The notes beneath the pieces are model-generated. The model saw only the letters and a list, made by a program, of their open reading frames with translations. It was not told the origin of the DNA and did not search any database. From Candidatus Bathyarchaeota archaeon (GTDB lineage: Archaea > Thermoproteota > Bathyarchaeia > Bathyarchaeales > SOJC01): a stretch of DNA of 64,000 nt. Where the stretch lies: the NCBI GenBank assembly GCA_026014805.1, contig JAOZHR010000027.1:1-64000 (forward strand). The letters are read 5' to 3'. Positions 33,541-43,319 of this stretch are shown piece by piece; position 1 is the first letter of the stretch; each line of letters starts with the position of its first letter. The position numbers and the translations under genes are program-made.

Positions 33541-35226
33541 GTGTATGTAAAATTGTCAGTAGGACTATCAGGAACTCCCGTTTTAATTCTCCGTGAAGGC
33601 TCCTCAAGATCAAGAGGAAGAGAAGCTCAACACGCCAACATTATGGCAGCAAAAATCGTCGCAGAATCCGTAAAATCCTCACTCGGCCCGAAAGGTATGG
33701 ACAAAATGCTCGTTGACAGTTTCGGCGACGTCACTATAACAAGCGACGGACGCACAATTTTAGACGAAATGGACATACAACATCCAGCAGCCAAAATGAT
33801 GGTGGAAGTGGCTAAAACCCAAGACAACGAGGTCGGCGACGGCACAACTACAGCCGTAGTCTTCTCAGGCGAACTCTTATCACTAGCTGAAGACCTCATC
33901 AACAAAAGCGTTCATCCCACCGTCATCATAGACGGATACAAAAAGGCAGCTGAAAAAGCTCTAGAAACACTGGAGAAAATCGCTATCAAAGTAGACTCTA
34001 CAAACAAGAAATTCCTCAAAAAAGTAGCCATGACTTCCATGGCAAGTAAACTCGTATCAGAAAGCCGTGACTATCTTGCGGACTTGGCGGTGGACGCTAT
34101 TCTTTCCGTGGCAGAAAAAACTGGAACAGAATATAAGGTCGACTTGGACGACGTGAAAATCCAGAAGAAGCCGGGCGAATCCATTAGGGGCACCAAGCTC
34201 ATCAACGGCATCGTAGTTGACAAAGAAATAGTTCACTCAGGAATGCCGAAACTAGTTGAAAAAGCGAAAATAGCGTTGCTTGACACCGCTTTAGAGATTG
34301 AGAAAACTGAATTTGACGCAAAAATCAATATTGAGAGCCCCGAGCAAATGGAAGCTTTCCTTAAACAAGAAGAGAACATGATAAAAGCAATGGTGAACAA
34401 ACTCGCGAAGGTAGGCGCAACTGTGGTTATTTGCCAAAAGGGCATCGACGACTTAGCCCAACATTTCATGACGAGAAAGAATATTCTAGCGGTGCGGCGG
34501 GTCAAAAAATCAGACATGGAAGGTTTGACTAAAGCTACTGGTGGAAAAATAGTTAGCAACTTAGATAGCATAACTAAGAAAGACCTTGGCTACGCTGCAG
34601 TCGTGGAAGAACGCAAGATAGGTGACGATAAAATGACCTTCATTGAAGGATGCAAGCACCCCCACTCGGTAACAATTCTAATACGTGGCGGAACAGATCG
34701 CATCGTAGATGAAGCTGAACGCTCAATACACGATGCCCTCTGCGTCATCAGAGACGTAGTGAAAGAACCAAGAATTGTAGCGGGCGGAGGCGCTTCAGAA
34801 CTTGAAGCAGGAAGAATATTGAGAAACTACGCAGAAACCTTACCTGGAAGAGAGCAACTAGCAGTAATGCGTTTTGCAGAAGCATTAGAAGCAATACCGA
34901 CGACTTTGGCTAAGAACGCAGGACTAGACCCAATAGACATCATATCCGAGTTAAGAGCACGCCACGAAAAGAAGCAGATATGGGCAGGAGTAGACGTTTT
35001 CAACGGCAAAGTAGGCGACATGAACAAAGCAGACGTTTATGAGCCCCTCGTCGTAAAGAAGCAAATTATAAAATCCGCAACTGAAGCCGCAACAATGATC
35101 TTGAAGATCGATGACATCATCGCATCCGGCAAAGCGAAAATGCCTGCTGGGCCTCCGGGTGGCCCTGGAGGCATGGGTGGTATGGGCGGAATGGGCGGGA
35201 TGCCTCCGGGCGGTGGGGAGTTTTAA
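33541..35226 (+). CDS. thsA: Thermosome subunit (group II chaperonin)
   Basis: 561 residues. ATP-driven protein-folding chaperonin of archaea. Seen: [51 protein letters not shown] with the catalytic Asp, [34 protein letters not shown] and the flexible tail with GGM repeats (residues 540-561). The start is GTG 33541. A DNA strand of T-rich promoter precedes it. The downstream rpoK overlaps its end by 14 bases, an uncommon pairing that may couple their expression. Confidence 0.97.
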   Translation: MYVKLSVGLSGTPVLILREGSSRSRGREAQHANIMAAKIVAESVKSSLGPKGMDKMLVDSFGDVTITSDGRTILDEMDIQHPAAKMMVEVAKTQDNEVGDGTTTAVVFSGELLSLAEDLINKSVHPTVIIDGYKKAAEKALETLEKIAIKVDSTNKKFLKKVAMTSMASKLVSESRDYLADLAVDAILSVAEKTGTEYKVDLDDVKIQKKPGESIRGTKLINGIVVDKEIVHSGMPKLVEKAKIALLDTALEIEKTEFDAKINIESPEQMEAFLKQEENMIKAMVNKLAKVGATVVICQKGIDDLAQHFMTRKNILAVRRVKKSDMEGLTKATGGKIVSNLDSITKKDLGYAAVVEERKIGDDKMTFIEGCKHPHSVTILIRGGTDRIVDEAERSIHDALCVIRDVVKEPRIVAGGGASELEAGRILRNYAETLPGREQLAVMRFAEALEAIPTTLAKNAGLDPIDIISELRARHEKKQIWAGVDVFNGKVGDMNKADVYEPLVVKKQIIKSATEAATMILKIDDIIASGKAKMPAGPPGGPGGMGGMGGMGGMPPGGGEF

Positions 35227-35485
35227 GGAGACGTCTTCCCACAATAAGATCGACATAGGTCCTCCGAAGTTAACACGTTTCGAGAAGGCTCGCATAGTGG
35301 GTGCTAGGGCGCTTCAAGTCGCTATGGGTGCACCCCTCCTTGTAGAGCCTTCCACTCTTTCTAGTCCTATTGATATTGCCCTGAGTGAACTTGAAAGTGG
35401 TATGCTTCCCATGACTATCCGCAGAACGTTGCCGGACGGCACGTTTCAAGATATACCGCTTAAATGGCTTCTTCAAGAAAAATAA
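35213..35485 (+). CDS. rpoK: DNA-directed RNA polymerase subunit K
   Basis: 90 residues from GTG 35213. LTRFEKARIVGARALQVAMG, APLLVEPSTLSSPIDIALSE and LESGMLPMTIRRTLPDGTFQ form the RpoK/omega/Rpb6 core that anchors the polymerase clamp. No ATG is available after the upstream stop in this frame, and the GTG lies inside the thermosome's GGM tail, so the two genes overlap. I infer this start from the length of archaeal relatives; a start a few codons later is possible. Confidence 0.9.
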   Translation: MGSFKETSSHNKIDIGPPKLTRFEKARIVGARALQVAMGAPLLVEPSTLSSPIDIALSELESGMLPMTIRRTLPDGTFQDIPLKWLLQEK

Positions 35486-35494
35486 GCTGCTTTG

Positions 35495-35968
35495 TTACCC
35501 GCCTAGCATTTCGTTTGCTTCTTTCAAAGTTTCAGTAATTCTTTTCCAGTGGGCTCCTTGCCAATAGATTTTTCCACATTTTGGGCATTCCCAAAACTCT
35601 TTGTAATAAGTTTTGGTTGAGGGTGGAATTTTGTCGAAGATTTTATCTTTCTTAACAGATTTTATGTTAGTATTGCATTTAGGGCACCGAGAAGCGTCAG
35701 GGTTGAGTTCAAGCTTTAGGTTGAATTGTTTTGAGAGAGCTGCGAGTCGTTCTGCCTCGTTTTTTCCTTTGACGAGAAAAGCTTCTGCATGTTGACTTGT
35801 TGCTTGTTGATATAGTTCAACGTCTCGTGTTAAGAGGACGCGTTTTTCAGTTTTTGAAATTTCTACAAGTAATTTATCTTCTATGTTATTAGCATATTCT
35901 ACGTTGTGGCCTAGCATGCGTAGCCATCGTGTTAGCTTGCCCAGCATACCGTTTGTGATAAACTTCAA
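35495..35968 (-). CDS. Mut7-C RNase domain protein (PIN-like, zinc-ribbon)
   Basis: 157 residues. The N-terminal half is a PIN-like nuclease domain (FITNGMLGKLTRWLRMLGHN, VLLTRDVELYQQA). The C-terminal half has two CxxC pairs, SRCPKCNTNIKS and WECPKCGKIYW, forming a zinc ribbon. This arrangement is the Mut7-C family, found in archaea and in the C-terminus of animal Mut-7. Nuclease activity is presumed from the family; I did not verify all acidic residues. ATG 35968 is the start. It is convergent with rpoK, with 9 bases between stops. Confidence 0.88.
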   Translation of the reverse strand: MKFITNGMLGKLTRWLRMLGHNVEYANNIEDKLLVEISKTEKRVLLTRDVELYQQATSQHAEAFLVKGKNEAERLAALSKQFNLKLELNPDASRCPKCNTNIKSVKKDKIFDKIPPSTKTYYKEFWECPKCGKIYWQGAHWKRITETLKEANEMLGG

Positions 35969-36088
35969 TTCTTCGCACCTTCTCGATTTTACATTATCTT
36001 GTTTCCTTCATAAAACACTTCTTTTAGTAGAATTCTTATCCATGTTTTAGGAGGAATGCTTAGGCTACTTTTGAGTTTCAAGAAGTGT

Positions 36089-36820
36089 CTAGGTAGAATC
36101 GTTGGAGTAGCCTCTCAGGTCGTTTATGTCCCACATTAAGATGCGCAGTTCTTGAGGGAACACTTTGCCAGCAAACTGGCTTTTCAGTTCGTCCACAACT
36201 TTCTTGTTTATAGCTTCTGGGATTTCCCATTGACTTGAATAGGCTCTTTGGCTTAAATAAGCAAGGCGCTCATCTGTGTTATTAGTATAAGAAGCTACAA
36301 ATACCGACTTTGAGGGCTTGACTAAGTCTTTTAGTTCCCATTCTCCTTTCCCAAGTCTACGGCTTTCATATCCGTAGCTTCTGAGCAGTTTGTTATAGGT
36401 TTCTCTAAGCGGGTTTTTACGCACGTAAATTATTGAAACCATAAGTTTTTGAGTAACTCTGCAGATTTCCTGTAGAGCCATTTTCCACTCGCTGATTAGA
36501 TGGAGAATATGTATGCAAACCGTAACGTCGAAAGAGTCGTCTCTAAAAGGAAGAAAGCACACATCACCTTGAAGCAAATTACGTACATCTCTTTCCACCG
36601 CTTTGTCTATCATCTTCTTAGCGATGTCCACGCCTACTACCTCGAATCCGTTGTCCTGTAAAGGCTTAGAAAATCTTCCAGTTCCAACACCAGCATCCAA
36701 AACTGTGTTGTAGCCGTGCAATTCGTCGATCAGTGTTTTGACAAGTTGTTTCATAACTTGCTTGGGAGGACCCCTTGTTTTGTCATAGATTTCTGCCGCT
36801 AAGTCAAATGATATTTTCAT
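36089..36820 (-). CDS. Class I SAM-dependent methyltransferase
   Basis: About 243 residues. The start MKISFDLAAEIYDKTRGPPK suits family members; upstream in-frame ATGs at 36838 and 36844 give a short non-conserved extension. Motif I is TVLDAGVGTGRFSKPLQDNG, motif II GVDIAKKMIDKA, then LQGDVCFLPFRDDSFDVTVC. It is of the UbiE/type-11 class. The substrate is unknown. Confidence 0.85.
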   Translation of the reverse strand: MKISFDLAAEIYDKTRGPPKQVMKQLVKTLIDELHGYNTVLDAGVGTGRFSKPLQDNGFEVVGVDIAKKMIDKAVERDVRNLLQGDVCFLPFRDDSFDVTVCIHILHLISEWKMALQEICRVTQKLMVSIIYVRKNPLRETYNKLLRSYGYESRRLGKGEWELKDLVKPSKSVFVASYTNNTDERLAYLSQRAYSSQWEIPEAINKKVVDELKSQFAGKVFPQELRILMWDINDLRGYSNDST

Positions 36821-36983
36821 CTCGAAACACCCAAACATGTGCACGCGTTTAGTAATGAAATTATAGAAGCATCAAAAGCGTAAGAGTACATAAGCAAAAA
36901 AGGTATTCAGAGAGACAGTTAAAGCTATTTGAAACGATGTTCACTTATCCGAGGATTGACATCAATATTGCGGAGGATAGGGA

Positions 36984-37424
36984 TTGAAACAAATAAGAAT
37001 CCAAGCTTTAACAATCGAAGACTACGATGCCATAATTGAGCTTTGGAAGCGAGTAGGCTTGCCTTTCAAGCCGAAAGGCAGAGACAGCAAACAAATGATG
37101 GAGAAGCAGATGAAAGCTTTTCCAGAGTTCTTCACCGGTGCTTTCCACGAAGAAAAGCTTGTAGGAGTTGTGATCGGCAGCTATGAGGGAAGAATGAAGG
37201 GATGGATAAACCGCCTAGCAGTAGACCCTGAATATAAGCGGAGAGGAATCGCTCAGCAGCTTATAAGCATAGTTGAGAAAGCCTTAGAAAAATGTGGCGC
37301 CGCAATTTTCTGCGCGTTAATTGAAACGCCAAACGAAGAATCACTCAAACTCTTTCAAAGAATGGGATATGTGACTCATCAAGACATTTCATACGTTTCT
37401 AAACGGAAAAGCAAAGACATCTGA
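36984..37424 (+). CDS. GNAT-family N-acetyltransferase
   Basis: 146 residues from TTG 36984. GNAT features: IRIQALTIEDYDAIIELWKR, LVGVVIGSYEGRMKGWINRL, AVDPEYKRRGIAQQLISIVE with the acetyl-CoA pyrophosphate loop (RRGIAQ), and LIETPNEESLKLFQRMGYVT. It resembles RimI-like acetyltransferases. Either protein N-termini or a small amine may be the acceptor. Confidence 0.88.
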   Translation: MKQIRIQALTIEDYDAIIELWKRVGLPFKPKGRDSKQMMEKQMKAFPEFFTGAFHEEKLVGVVIGSYEGRMKGWINRLAVDPEYKRRGIAQQLISIVEKALEKCGAAIFCALIETPNEESLKLFQRMGYVTHQDISYVSKRKSKDI

Positions 37425-37436
37425 AAACCGTATATT

Positions 37437-38786
37437 CTATCGCAAAGCTTGCCTGCGCAGGACTCTACCAACTCCTGCTTCAGCGACGATTTCTCCTTCA
37501 TCCATAACCAATAGTCCATTTACAAACGTCTTCACTGGCATGCCCTTCACCTGGCAACCGTGAAAAGGAGAATATTTTGCCTTTGAACAAAACCTGCGCG
37601 CATCTATTTTGACTCGTCGATGCATGTCAACAACTGTGATATTGGCGTTGTAGCCTTCCTTTAAGAACCCGTCGCTGTTGAAGTGGAATATTTCGGCTGG
37701 TTTTTCAGCTGTCAACCTGACCAAATCATCCAAAGTAAGTTGCCCTTCATTCACTTTTGTCAAAAGCAACGGCAATGATGTTTCAAGTCCGGGAATTCCT
37801 GGCTTCACGTCCCAGACAGAATCTGCTTTTTTCTCGGTTACTAGGTGTGGTGCATGGTCGGATGCTATAATGTCAACTTGACCATTTCTTACTGTGTTCC
37901 AAAGCTCCTCTACAATGTTTTTGCTTCTCACTGGAGGGTCGGTAAGCAACATCGTGCCTTGTTGTTTCAAGTCTTCAGATGTCAATAGCAGCTGATGCGG
38001 CGTGGCTTCGCAGCTGACTCTCAACCCGTTTTTTCTTGCGTTATGAATGAGGCTAACTGCTTTTTTGGAGCTGATGTGACAGAAGTGAATTTGCACATTA
38101 GATTCGAAGGCGATTTTAAGGATTCTTTCAACCGCTTTAGCCTCTACTTCAGGCGTGTGTGCTTTGAGGTATGCTTCAACATCGTTATGCCCAAGCCGCT
38201 GTTCAGCCTTTGCAACATTCTCCACCGTTTCATTGTCTTCGGCATGAACCGCCACAGGAACTCCAAGCTCACTGACCCTATTGAAGGCGCGTAGCAAGGC
38301 TTCATCATCATTGATGTCAAGTCCTCCTATCTGAGCGGCAAGATAAAGTTTGAAAGCCACCGCCCCTTCTCTGACCACTTTGCCAATTTCGTCTAGGGTT
38401 TCAGGGAATGCAGAGTAGAAACCTACATTTGCCAATATGCGACGCTTAGCCACTCGCATCCGTTCTCTAAGAGAAGAGGAATCCACAGTTACTGGCTTGT
38501 TGTTAGGCATATCGAGAATTGATGTGATACCGCCTGCAATAGCAGCCGCCGTTCCAGTGAAAAAGTCTTCCTTAAAAGCCTGCAGTTGACCACGGAGATG
38601 AACGTGCACGTCAATCAAGCCAGGAAGCGCTAAACATCTGTTCAAGTTAATTCTATCAGAAGCAGGGGGCAAATTCACTTCCTTTGCAATCTTAACTATC
38701 TTGCCTTCTTCGACCGCAATTCCAGCGTCTACAATTTCGCCTTCACAGTAGACTTTCACGTTGTAAAGAACAAGGTCAACGGTCAA
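37437..38786 (-). CDS. pyrC: Dihydroorotase
   Basis: 449 residues. Metal-dependent hydrolase of pyrimidine synthesis (carbamoyl aspartate to dihydroorotate). Seen: LIDVHVHLRGQLQAFKEDFF with the first metal-binding HxH, FKLYLAAQIGG with the carbamylated Lys, AVHAEDNETVE, VQIHFCHISSKKAVSL and DIIASDHAPHLVTEKK with the catalytic Asp. These also occur in allantoinases, but the overall type is PyrC. It is transcribed alone and its end is 13 bases from the convergent GNAT gene. No other pyr genes are nearby. Confidence 0.9.
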   Translation of the reverse strand: MTVDLVLYNVKVYCEGEIVDAGIAVEEGKIVKIAKEVNLPPASDRINLNRCLALPGLIDVHVHLRGQLQAFKEDFFTGTAAAIAGGITSILDMPNNKPVTVDSSSLRERMRVAKRRILANVGFYSAFPETLDEIGKVVREGAVAFKLYLAAQIGGLDINDDEALLRAFNRVSELGVPVAVHAEDNETVENVAKAEQRLGHNDVEAYLKAHTPEVEAKAVERILKIAFESNVQIHFCHISSKKAVSLIHNARKNGLRVSCEATPHQLLLTSEDLKQQGTMLLTDPPVRSKNIVEELWNTVRNGQVDIIASDHAPHLVTEKKADSVWDVKPGIPGLETSLPLLLTKVNEGQLTLDDLVRLTAEKPAEIFHFNSDGFLKEGYNANITVVDMHRRVKIDARRFCSKAKYSPFHGCQVKGMPVKTFVNGLLVMDEGEIVAEAGVGRVLRRQALR

Positions 38787-39142
38787 AGTTTTATTTCACC
38801 CATCTCTCCAGTTCCATGAGATACTTTGCTTCGCATCGGTTAAATACAAACTCGTCCCATTCCTTTTTTGGCTTGCGGTTTATGAGTGAATCTTGGTGAA
38901 TGCATGGAAGAAAGTCTGATTATTTCAGCTCTCCCTTTCACAAATGCAATGAGCCGCAAGCCCCCTTTTTTGTCAGGTGTATTTGTCTATTTGTCCCTTT
39001 GTTTCCGGTTTGAATTTGTTGCAGGTTACATGTTCTGGGTCAACGTAATCGCATTTTTGTTGGCGCCAAAAGCAATCTTTAGAAATTAGGTAGTTGACGA
39101 AGCAGCAATCATGACATGACTTAAGAGACATGTGCAGGCGTT
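38787..39142. other. Intergenic region, nothing recognised
   Basis: About 350 bases upstream of pyrC (divergent) and downstream of the CBS cluster. A 67-codon frame at 38886-39089 has a hydrophobic tail but no recognisable domain. I see no RNA gene. Confidence 0.45.
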
Positions 39143-40066
39143 CTATTCGCTGATGAGTTTAAAGAAGTCACGTTCGGTAATTATACCAACCAGCCGTTCA
39201 TCATCAACGACTAATAGTGCACCAATATTTTTTTCGTTCATGATTCTTGCTGCTTCACTCAAATCTGCGCTAGGCATAATGGTAATCAGGTCCTTGACGC
39301 CTATTTCTAAGGCAGGGGTTTGAAGGACTTGAAGCATGGTTCCGGAGCGTAGATGTTGGAATACTTTGCCCGACCCAAAGAACCTAACCACATCCATGGC
39401 AGTCACTATGCCAACAACTTTTCCATCAGAAATAATGGGTAGGCGGCGGAAGCTCTTTTCTGCCATTGTTCTTTCGGCTTCAAATATTGTCGTTCTAGGA
39501 GTTGCGGTTACCACGTTTTTTGTCATCAAATCGGCAATTTTGGCTCCACTTATTTTACTCTTAAAAATCCTTAGCATATCTCTTTCAGTGACTATAGCCC
39601 ACACGCGGTCTGCATGGTCTAATATGGGTAAGCCACCTACGCCGTGTTGTTTCATTAGTCTAATTGCGTCTCCTATGGTGGCAGTGGTTTTAATGGATGG
39701 TGGATTTGATTGCATGATGGATTTAATTGATTCGTTTATTGCTTTGAAGAAGGAGCCTTTGAATTTTTGTTGGATTATCTGAAATTTTTCGCCTCCGCCA
39801 AAATAATTGACCATGTCAGTGCTCGTCACTATTCCTTGAAGCCTATTTGTTCCGGGATCTACGATTGGTATGCGGCGGAAACCTTCCGTCGCCATAATTT
39901 GAACAACGTCATAGACAGACGTTGTGAGCGACGCCGTGACGACTGAACGCTTTGCAATCGTCATGATTTCTCCTTCACGTGGCTTAGATGCGTGAGTCTT
40001 CAGTCTTACTGGTCCATCTCCCCGCAATGTCCGCCTGAAGCTTTCATTTTTTCTGCTATAAGACAA
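39143..40066 (-). CDS. Four-CBS-domain protein
   Basis: 307 residues holding four CBS domains (two Bateman pairs): MTIAKRSVVTASLTTSVYDV, MQSNPPSIKTTATIGDAIRL, MTKNVVTATPRTTIFEAERT and TIMPSADLSEAARIMNEKNI, each followed by a GIVT/AIVT/GIIT-type strand. The first 35 residues are basic and outside the CBS fold. It is the last of a three-gene leftward run of CBS proteins. Such stand-alone CBS proteins bind adenine nucleotides or SAM and act as sensors; the partner is unknown. Confidence 0.9.
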   Translation of the reverse strand: MSYSRKNESFRRTLRGDGPVRLKTHASKPREGEIMTIAKRSVVTASLTTSVYDVVQIMATEGFRRIPIVDPGTNRLQGIVTSTDMVNYFGGGEKFQIIQQKFKGSFFKAINESIKSIMQSNPPSIKTTATIGDAIRLMKQHGVGGLPILDHADRVWAIVTERDMLRIFKSKISGAKIADLMTKNVVTATPRTTIFEAERTMAEKSFRRLPIISDGKVVGIVTAMDVVRFFGSGKVFQHLRSGTMLQVLQTPALEIGVKDLITIMPSADLSEAARIMNEKNIGALLVVDDERLVGIITERDFFKLISE

Positions 40067-40075
40067 TTTGAACCC

Positions 40076-40882
40076 TCAAACTAGTAATTTTGCGATATCC
40101 TCTCGATCTACGATGCCGACAAGCTCGCCTTTCTCGTCAACAACGGGTAACCGTCCTATGTTTTTTTCAAGTAGGAGTTCAGCAGCCTCTCTTATGGTAG
40201 ATGTGGGCTTGAGCGAAAACACGGATGTTTTCATGACCGCAGAGATTTTCGAAGACTTCTTAAATCTGCCTTTCTTTGATTCAAAGGCAGGGAAGAAAGA
40301 GCCACTGTTAAGCATGTTAGTTTGGGTGATGATGCCCACTAGTCTTCCTTTTCTCACGACTGGGCAACCTGCAAGTTTGCGGTCTTGCATTTTACGCCAG
40401 ACGTTGTCAATTTCCTCTTCTGGTGAACAAGTTACCAATTCACTTGACATGATTTCAAGGACGGGTTTCGAAAGTTTTTGAGAATCTTTTTTCAGAAAGG
40501 CAGCTATGAAGTTCTCCAGTTCCAGCATTCCCAAGTAAGTGTTATCTTGTGAAGATTTTACCACGGCTACATACCATTTATCGGAGCGGTTCATTTCTCT
40601 TAAAGCTTGCAAGGCGTCCATTTCCATGGTGGCGACGAAGGGTGGTGTTGTCATTATTCCTTTAATGCGTATTGGTGAGATGGACGATGTTATTGTCATA
40701 ATGTTGCGGCGTGAAAGGGTGCCCACTAGGCGCTTTTCATCGTCAATTATTGGTAGAACTCTAAGGTTTTGGTTACGAAGAATGGCTCTTGCTTTTGTTG
40801 CGAGCTCGTCTGTGTAGAGTGAGGGATAGCTGTGGTTCATTATTTCTTTAACGAGCAAATAATCAGCCCTTTTAGTATTCAC
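40076..40882 (-). CDS. Four-CBS-domain protein
   Basis: About 268 residues. CBS units: VKEIMNHSYPSLYTDELATK, IRIKGIMTTPPFVATMEMDA, PVLEIMSSELVTCSPEEEID and KISAVMKTSVFSLKPTSTIR. I place the start at GTG 40882, giving MNTKRADYLLVKEIM; a start at 40909 would give a longer overlap with the preceding CBS gene. It is the middle of the three-gene run, ten bases from the following one. Confidence 0.88.
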   Translation of the reverse strand: MNTKRADYLLVKEIMNHSYPSLYTDELATKARAILRNQNLRVLPIIDDEKRLVGTLSRRNIMTITSSISPIRIKGIMTTPPFVATMEMDALQALREMNRSDKWYVAVVKSSQDNTYLGMLELENFIAAFLKKDSQKLSKPVLEIMSSELVTCSPEEEIDNVWRKMQDRKLAGCPVVRKGRLVGIITQTNMLNSGSFFPAFESKKGRFKKSSKISAVMKTSVFSLKPTSTIREAAELLLEKNIGRLPVVDEKGELVGIVDREDIAKLLV

Positions 40883-41462
40883 CTCGACTCTCAGTGCGGC
40901 AGTCCTCACAGAGAAATTCGCCCTCCATTTCCTTCAGTCGACTTGACCATTGTGCGCAACGGTCGCAATATCCAGCCATTGGAGGACTTTCTAAGGGTTC
41001 TTCCATGTTTCCGCCTTCAATACGGGCTTTCTCTTGAATTGTTTCAATGAGCTCTGGTGTGATGGCTAGAATATCTTTGCTTGAAATGATGCCAACGAGG
41101 TTGCCTTTGTAAATTACGCCGAGTCTTCGCACGTTAAGTCTGCTCATCTGCCTTGCTGCATTGCTGAGGGTTTCACTAGGGTTGATAGTGATTAAAGGTG
41201 TTGTCATAACGTCTTTTGCTATGAGTTTGCTGGGTAGCTTATTTTTGGCTAGAACTCGTGTTACAAGGTCTCTTTCTGTGATTATTCCCAGGGGCCTTTC
41301 ATCTTTGTCAGTTATGATTATACAGCCTAATTGCTGCACTTCCATAAACTGGGCTACTTTATCAACTGCTTCGCTCTCGCCAACCGTGATGACGGGGCTA
41401 GACATAACGTCTTTGACGATCATTCGTGGTCTTAAACCGATTTCTGCCACTGCTATCCCCAC
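40872..41462 (-). CDS. CBS-pair protein with C-terminal zinc ribbon
   Basis: 196 residues. One CBS pair: VKDVMSSPVITVGESEAVDK and AKDVMTTPLITINPSETLSN, both followed by LGIITERDLVTRVL- or VGIISSKDILAI-type strands. The C-terminus has two CxxC pairs (GYCDRCAQW, FLCEDCRT) 17 to 20 residues apart, which indicates a zinc ribbon. Such a fusion suggests a link to nucleic acid or protein binding. It is the first gene of the CBS run, and the upstream region has a T-rich promoter-like stretch. Confidence 0.9.
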   Translation of the reverse strand: MGIAVAEIGLRPRMIVKDVMSSPVITVGESEAVDKVAQFMEVQQLGCIIITDKDERPLGIITERDLVTRVLAKNKLPSKLIAKDVMTTPLITINPSETLSNAARQMSRLNVRRLGVIYKGNLVGIISSKDILAITPELIETIQEKARIEGGNMEEPLESPPMAGYCDRCAQWSSRLKEMEGEFLCEDCRTESRGEY

Positions 41463-41865
41463 ATACGAGAATAAATGGAAGATTTATTAAAATGTTGTTC
41501 AACTCACATAGCTCGCGTGTTCAGGAAGGTTCAGCGAAACGGGTATTCAAGCATCTTTTTAGCTACTCATTTGCAGTTCTTATAGCTGACGAAATCTTTC
41601 CTTGAGGCTTTCAATGGAAATTCCCAGAACTTCAATATTTGCGACGTCCCCTTCGCCTAGCATGCATGCATGTCCCCAATCTTTTTTTCCAATTTTGGTG
41701 ATTTTTTTCGTTATTTCCTGAGGGCAAGGCTTCCGACAGCTTTTTTAGTAGGGTTTTCCATTGTTTTCTAAAACATCTTACAATGCGCGTGTCTCTCTTT
41801 CCAATCTTAATACTTGCCTGTAGAAAGGCCTTTGCGGGCGTGCGCATCAATTAGATGGATCCTGT
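41463..41865. other. Divergent intergenic region, no supported gene
   Basis: About 400 bases between the CBS run and the nucleotidyltransferase fusion. A 72-codon minus-strand frame at 41632-41850 is Arg/Lys-rich but shows no domain, and I do not call it. It should carry promoters in both directions. Confidence 0.4.
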
Positions 41866-41874
41866 GTGATAGTT

Positions 41875-43239
41875 ATGTTCACAAAGTATGAAGAAAACTA
41901 CTCAGAAGCTTTAATATTAGCAGCGGGCGAAGGAAGCAGACTGAGAAAACATGCAAGACAAAAGGTTCTCCAGCCCATTGCAAAAATCCCATTACTTGGC
42001 AGAATCCTTCAGGGCTTAAAGGAAGCCGGAATAAAGAAAGTCCATATAGTTGTAGGATATGAAGGAGATAATATACGAGAGGAAATCGGAAAAACCTATT
42101 GTGGACTTGAAATTAACTACATAACAGCGCAAAACTGGGAAAAAGGAAACTTGTACTCTTTCATGGCGGCTAAAGGAATTTTCCAAAAGGAATTTATACT
42201 CTGCATGGGTGACCACATTTTTGATCCTCAACTTGTAAAATCTCTTATGAAGGCTAGCGTTGAAGACGTTCTGGTTCTTGCTACAGATAAAATAAGCCAC
42301 TCACATGACGATACAAAAGTGCTAGAGAAAGACGGGGAAATTCTCAGCATTGGAAAAAAAATAGACAGTTGGAATTGCGTAGATACGGGATTTTTCCTAT
42401 GCTCACCTAGAATGTTCGACTCTGGTGCTAAGGCAATGGAAGCTGGGGCATCAGAACTCGCTGAATGTGTTCGACTTCTTGCCACGAATGGATATGCACG
42501 AGTGGTCGATATAACTGGCAAACACTGGGTGGATGTCGATACAAGAAGGGACGTCGAACGTGCAAAAAAGCTGGTTGCTAAGCATTCCCAGAAAAAGCGT
42601 GGGCCATCAGACTTTATTGCTCATTACATCAACCGACCAATAGAGAATAAAATCGTCTATCTTATTTCAGATTCTCGGATTACTCCAAATCAGATAACCA
42701 TTCTCTCGAATGTGCTGGCATATGCTGTAACTGCTCTATTTCTCTTGGGTCACCTCTTAACTGGGGTGATTCTAACATTCGTAGTAGGCATAGTAGACGG
42801 TTTAGATGGGAAGCTGGCGAGGACACGTGGTTGTTCAACCAAACTGGGTCTCATGGAACATGTGTTTGACTTGCTGTATGAGTTTTCATGGCTCATAGCA
42901 TTAGCTTTCTTTCTAAGTGGCAGCCTAGGTTCAACACCGTTAATGATTGCTATATGTTCTATAACTTTCATTGCATTCTACAGGTTTTGCTACGACCAAT
43001 TTGGAAGGGCCATGGGTGTTAGTTTGGATGTTTACGGGCCATTTGAACGTACTTTCCGCAGAGTGGCGGGAAGAAGGAACATCTACAATGTCTACATTTT
43101 AATAGGAGTCCTTCTAGGAATGCCATTTTACTCGCTAATCGGAATCTTGTTTCACTCTGCCTTAACAGCAGTGGTCTACGCTTACAGAGCAGCAGTTCAC
43201 TTACACACAGCTGATAAAGCAAACATACACGCACAGTAA
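41875..43239 (+). CDS. Fused nucleotidyltransferase and CDP-alcohol phosphatidyltransferase
   Basis: About 454 residues. Residues 1-230 are a sugar- or polyol-phosphate nucleotidyltransferase (ALILAAGEGSRLRKHARQKV, CMGDHIFDPQLV). The C-terminal half has about six membrane helices and a CDP-alcohol phosphatidyltransferase motif, DGLDGKLARTRG then KLGLMEHVFD; the third Asp of the usual DGxxARx8GxxxDxxxD is His here. The same architecture occurs in bifunctional IPCT/DIPP synthases, which make di-myo-inositol phosphate. A polar-lipid or compatible-solute role is likely. ATG 41875 is used; GTG 41866 would add three residues. Confidence 0.85.
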   Translation: MFTKYEENYSEALILAAGEGSRLRKHARQKVLQPIAKIPLLGRILQGLKEAGIKKVHIVVGYEGDNIREEIGKTYCGLEINYITAQNWEKGNLYSFMAAKGIFQKEFILCMGDHIFDPQLVKSLMKASVEDVLVLATDKISHSHDDTKVLEKDGEILSIGKKIDSWNCVDTGFFLCSPRMFDSGAKAMEAGASELAECVRLLATNGYARVVDITGKHWVDVDTRRDVERAKKLVAKHSQKKRGPSDFIAHYINRPIENKIVYLISDSRITPNQITILSNVLAYAVTALFLLGHLLTGVILTFVVGIVDGLDGKLARTRGCSTKLGLMEHVFDLLYEFSWLIALAFFLSGSLGSTPLMIAICSITFIAFYRFCYDQFGRAMGVSLDVYGPFERTFRRVAGRRNIYNVYILIGVLLGMPFYSLIGILFHSALTAVVYAYRAAVHLHTADKANIHAQ

Positions 43240-43319
43240 GCATCTTGACTATTCTTAAGAGGCGGAGTAACGCGCGCCCATTTCTGAGGAATCTTTTTCA
43301 TACGCTTCCGCGCAAGGCT

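Noticed and set aside
41632-41850. 72-codon basic minus-strand frame
   Set aside because: Arg/Lys-rich with no pattern of a known small protein; it lies in a divergent promoter region.
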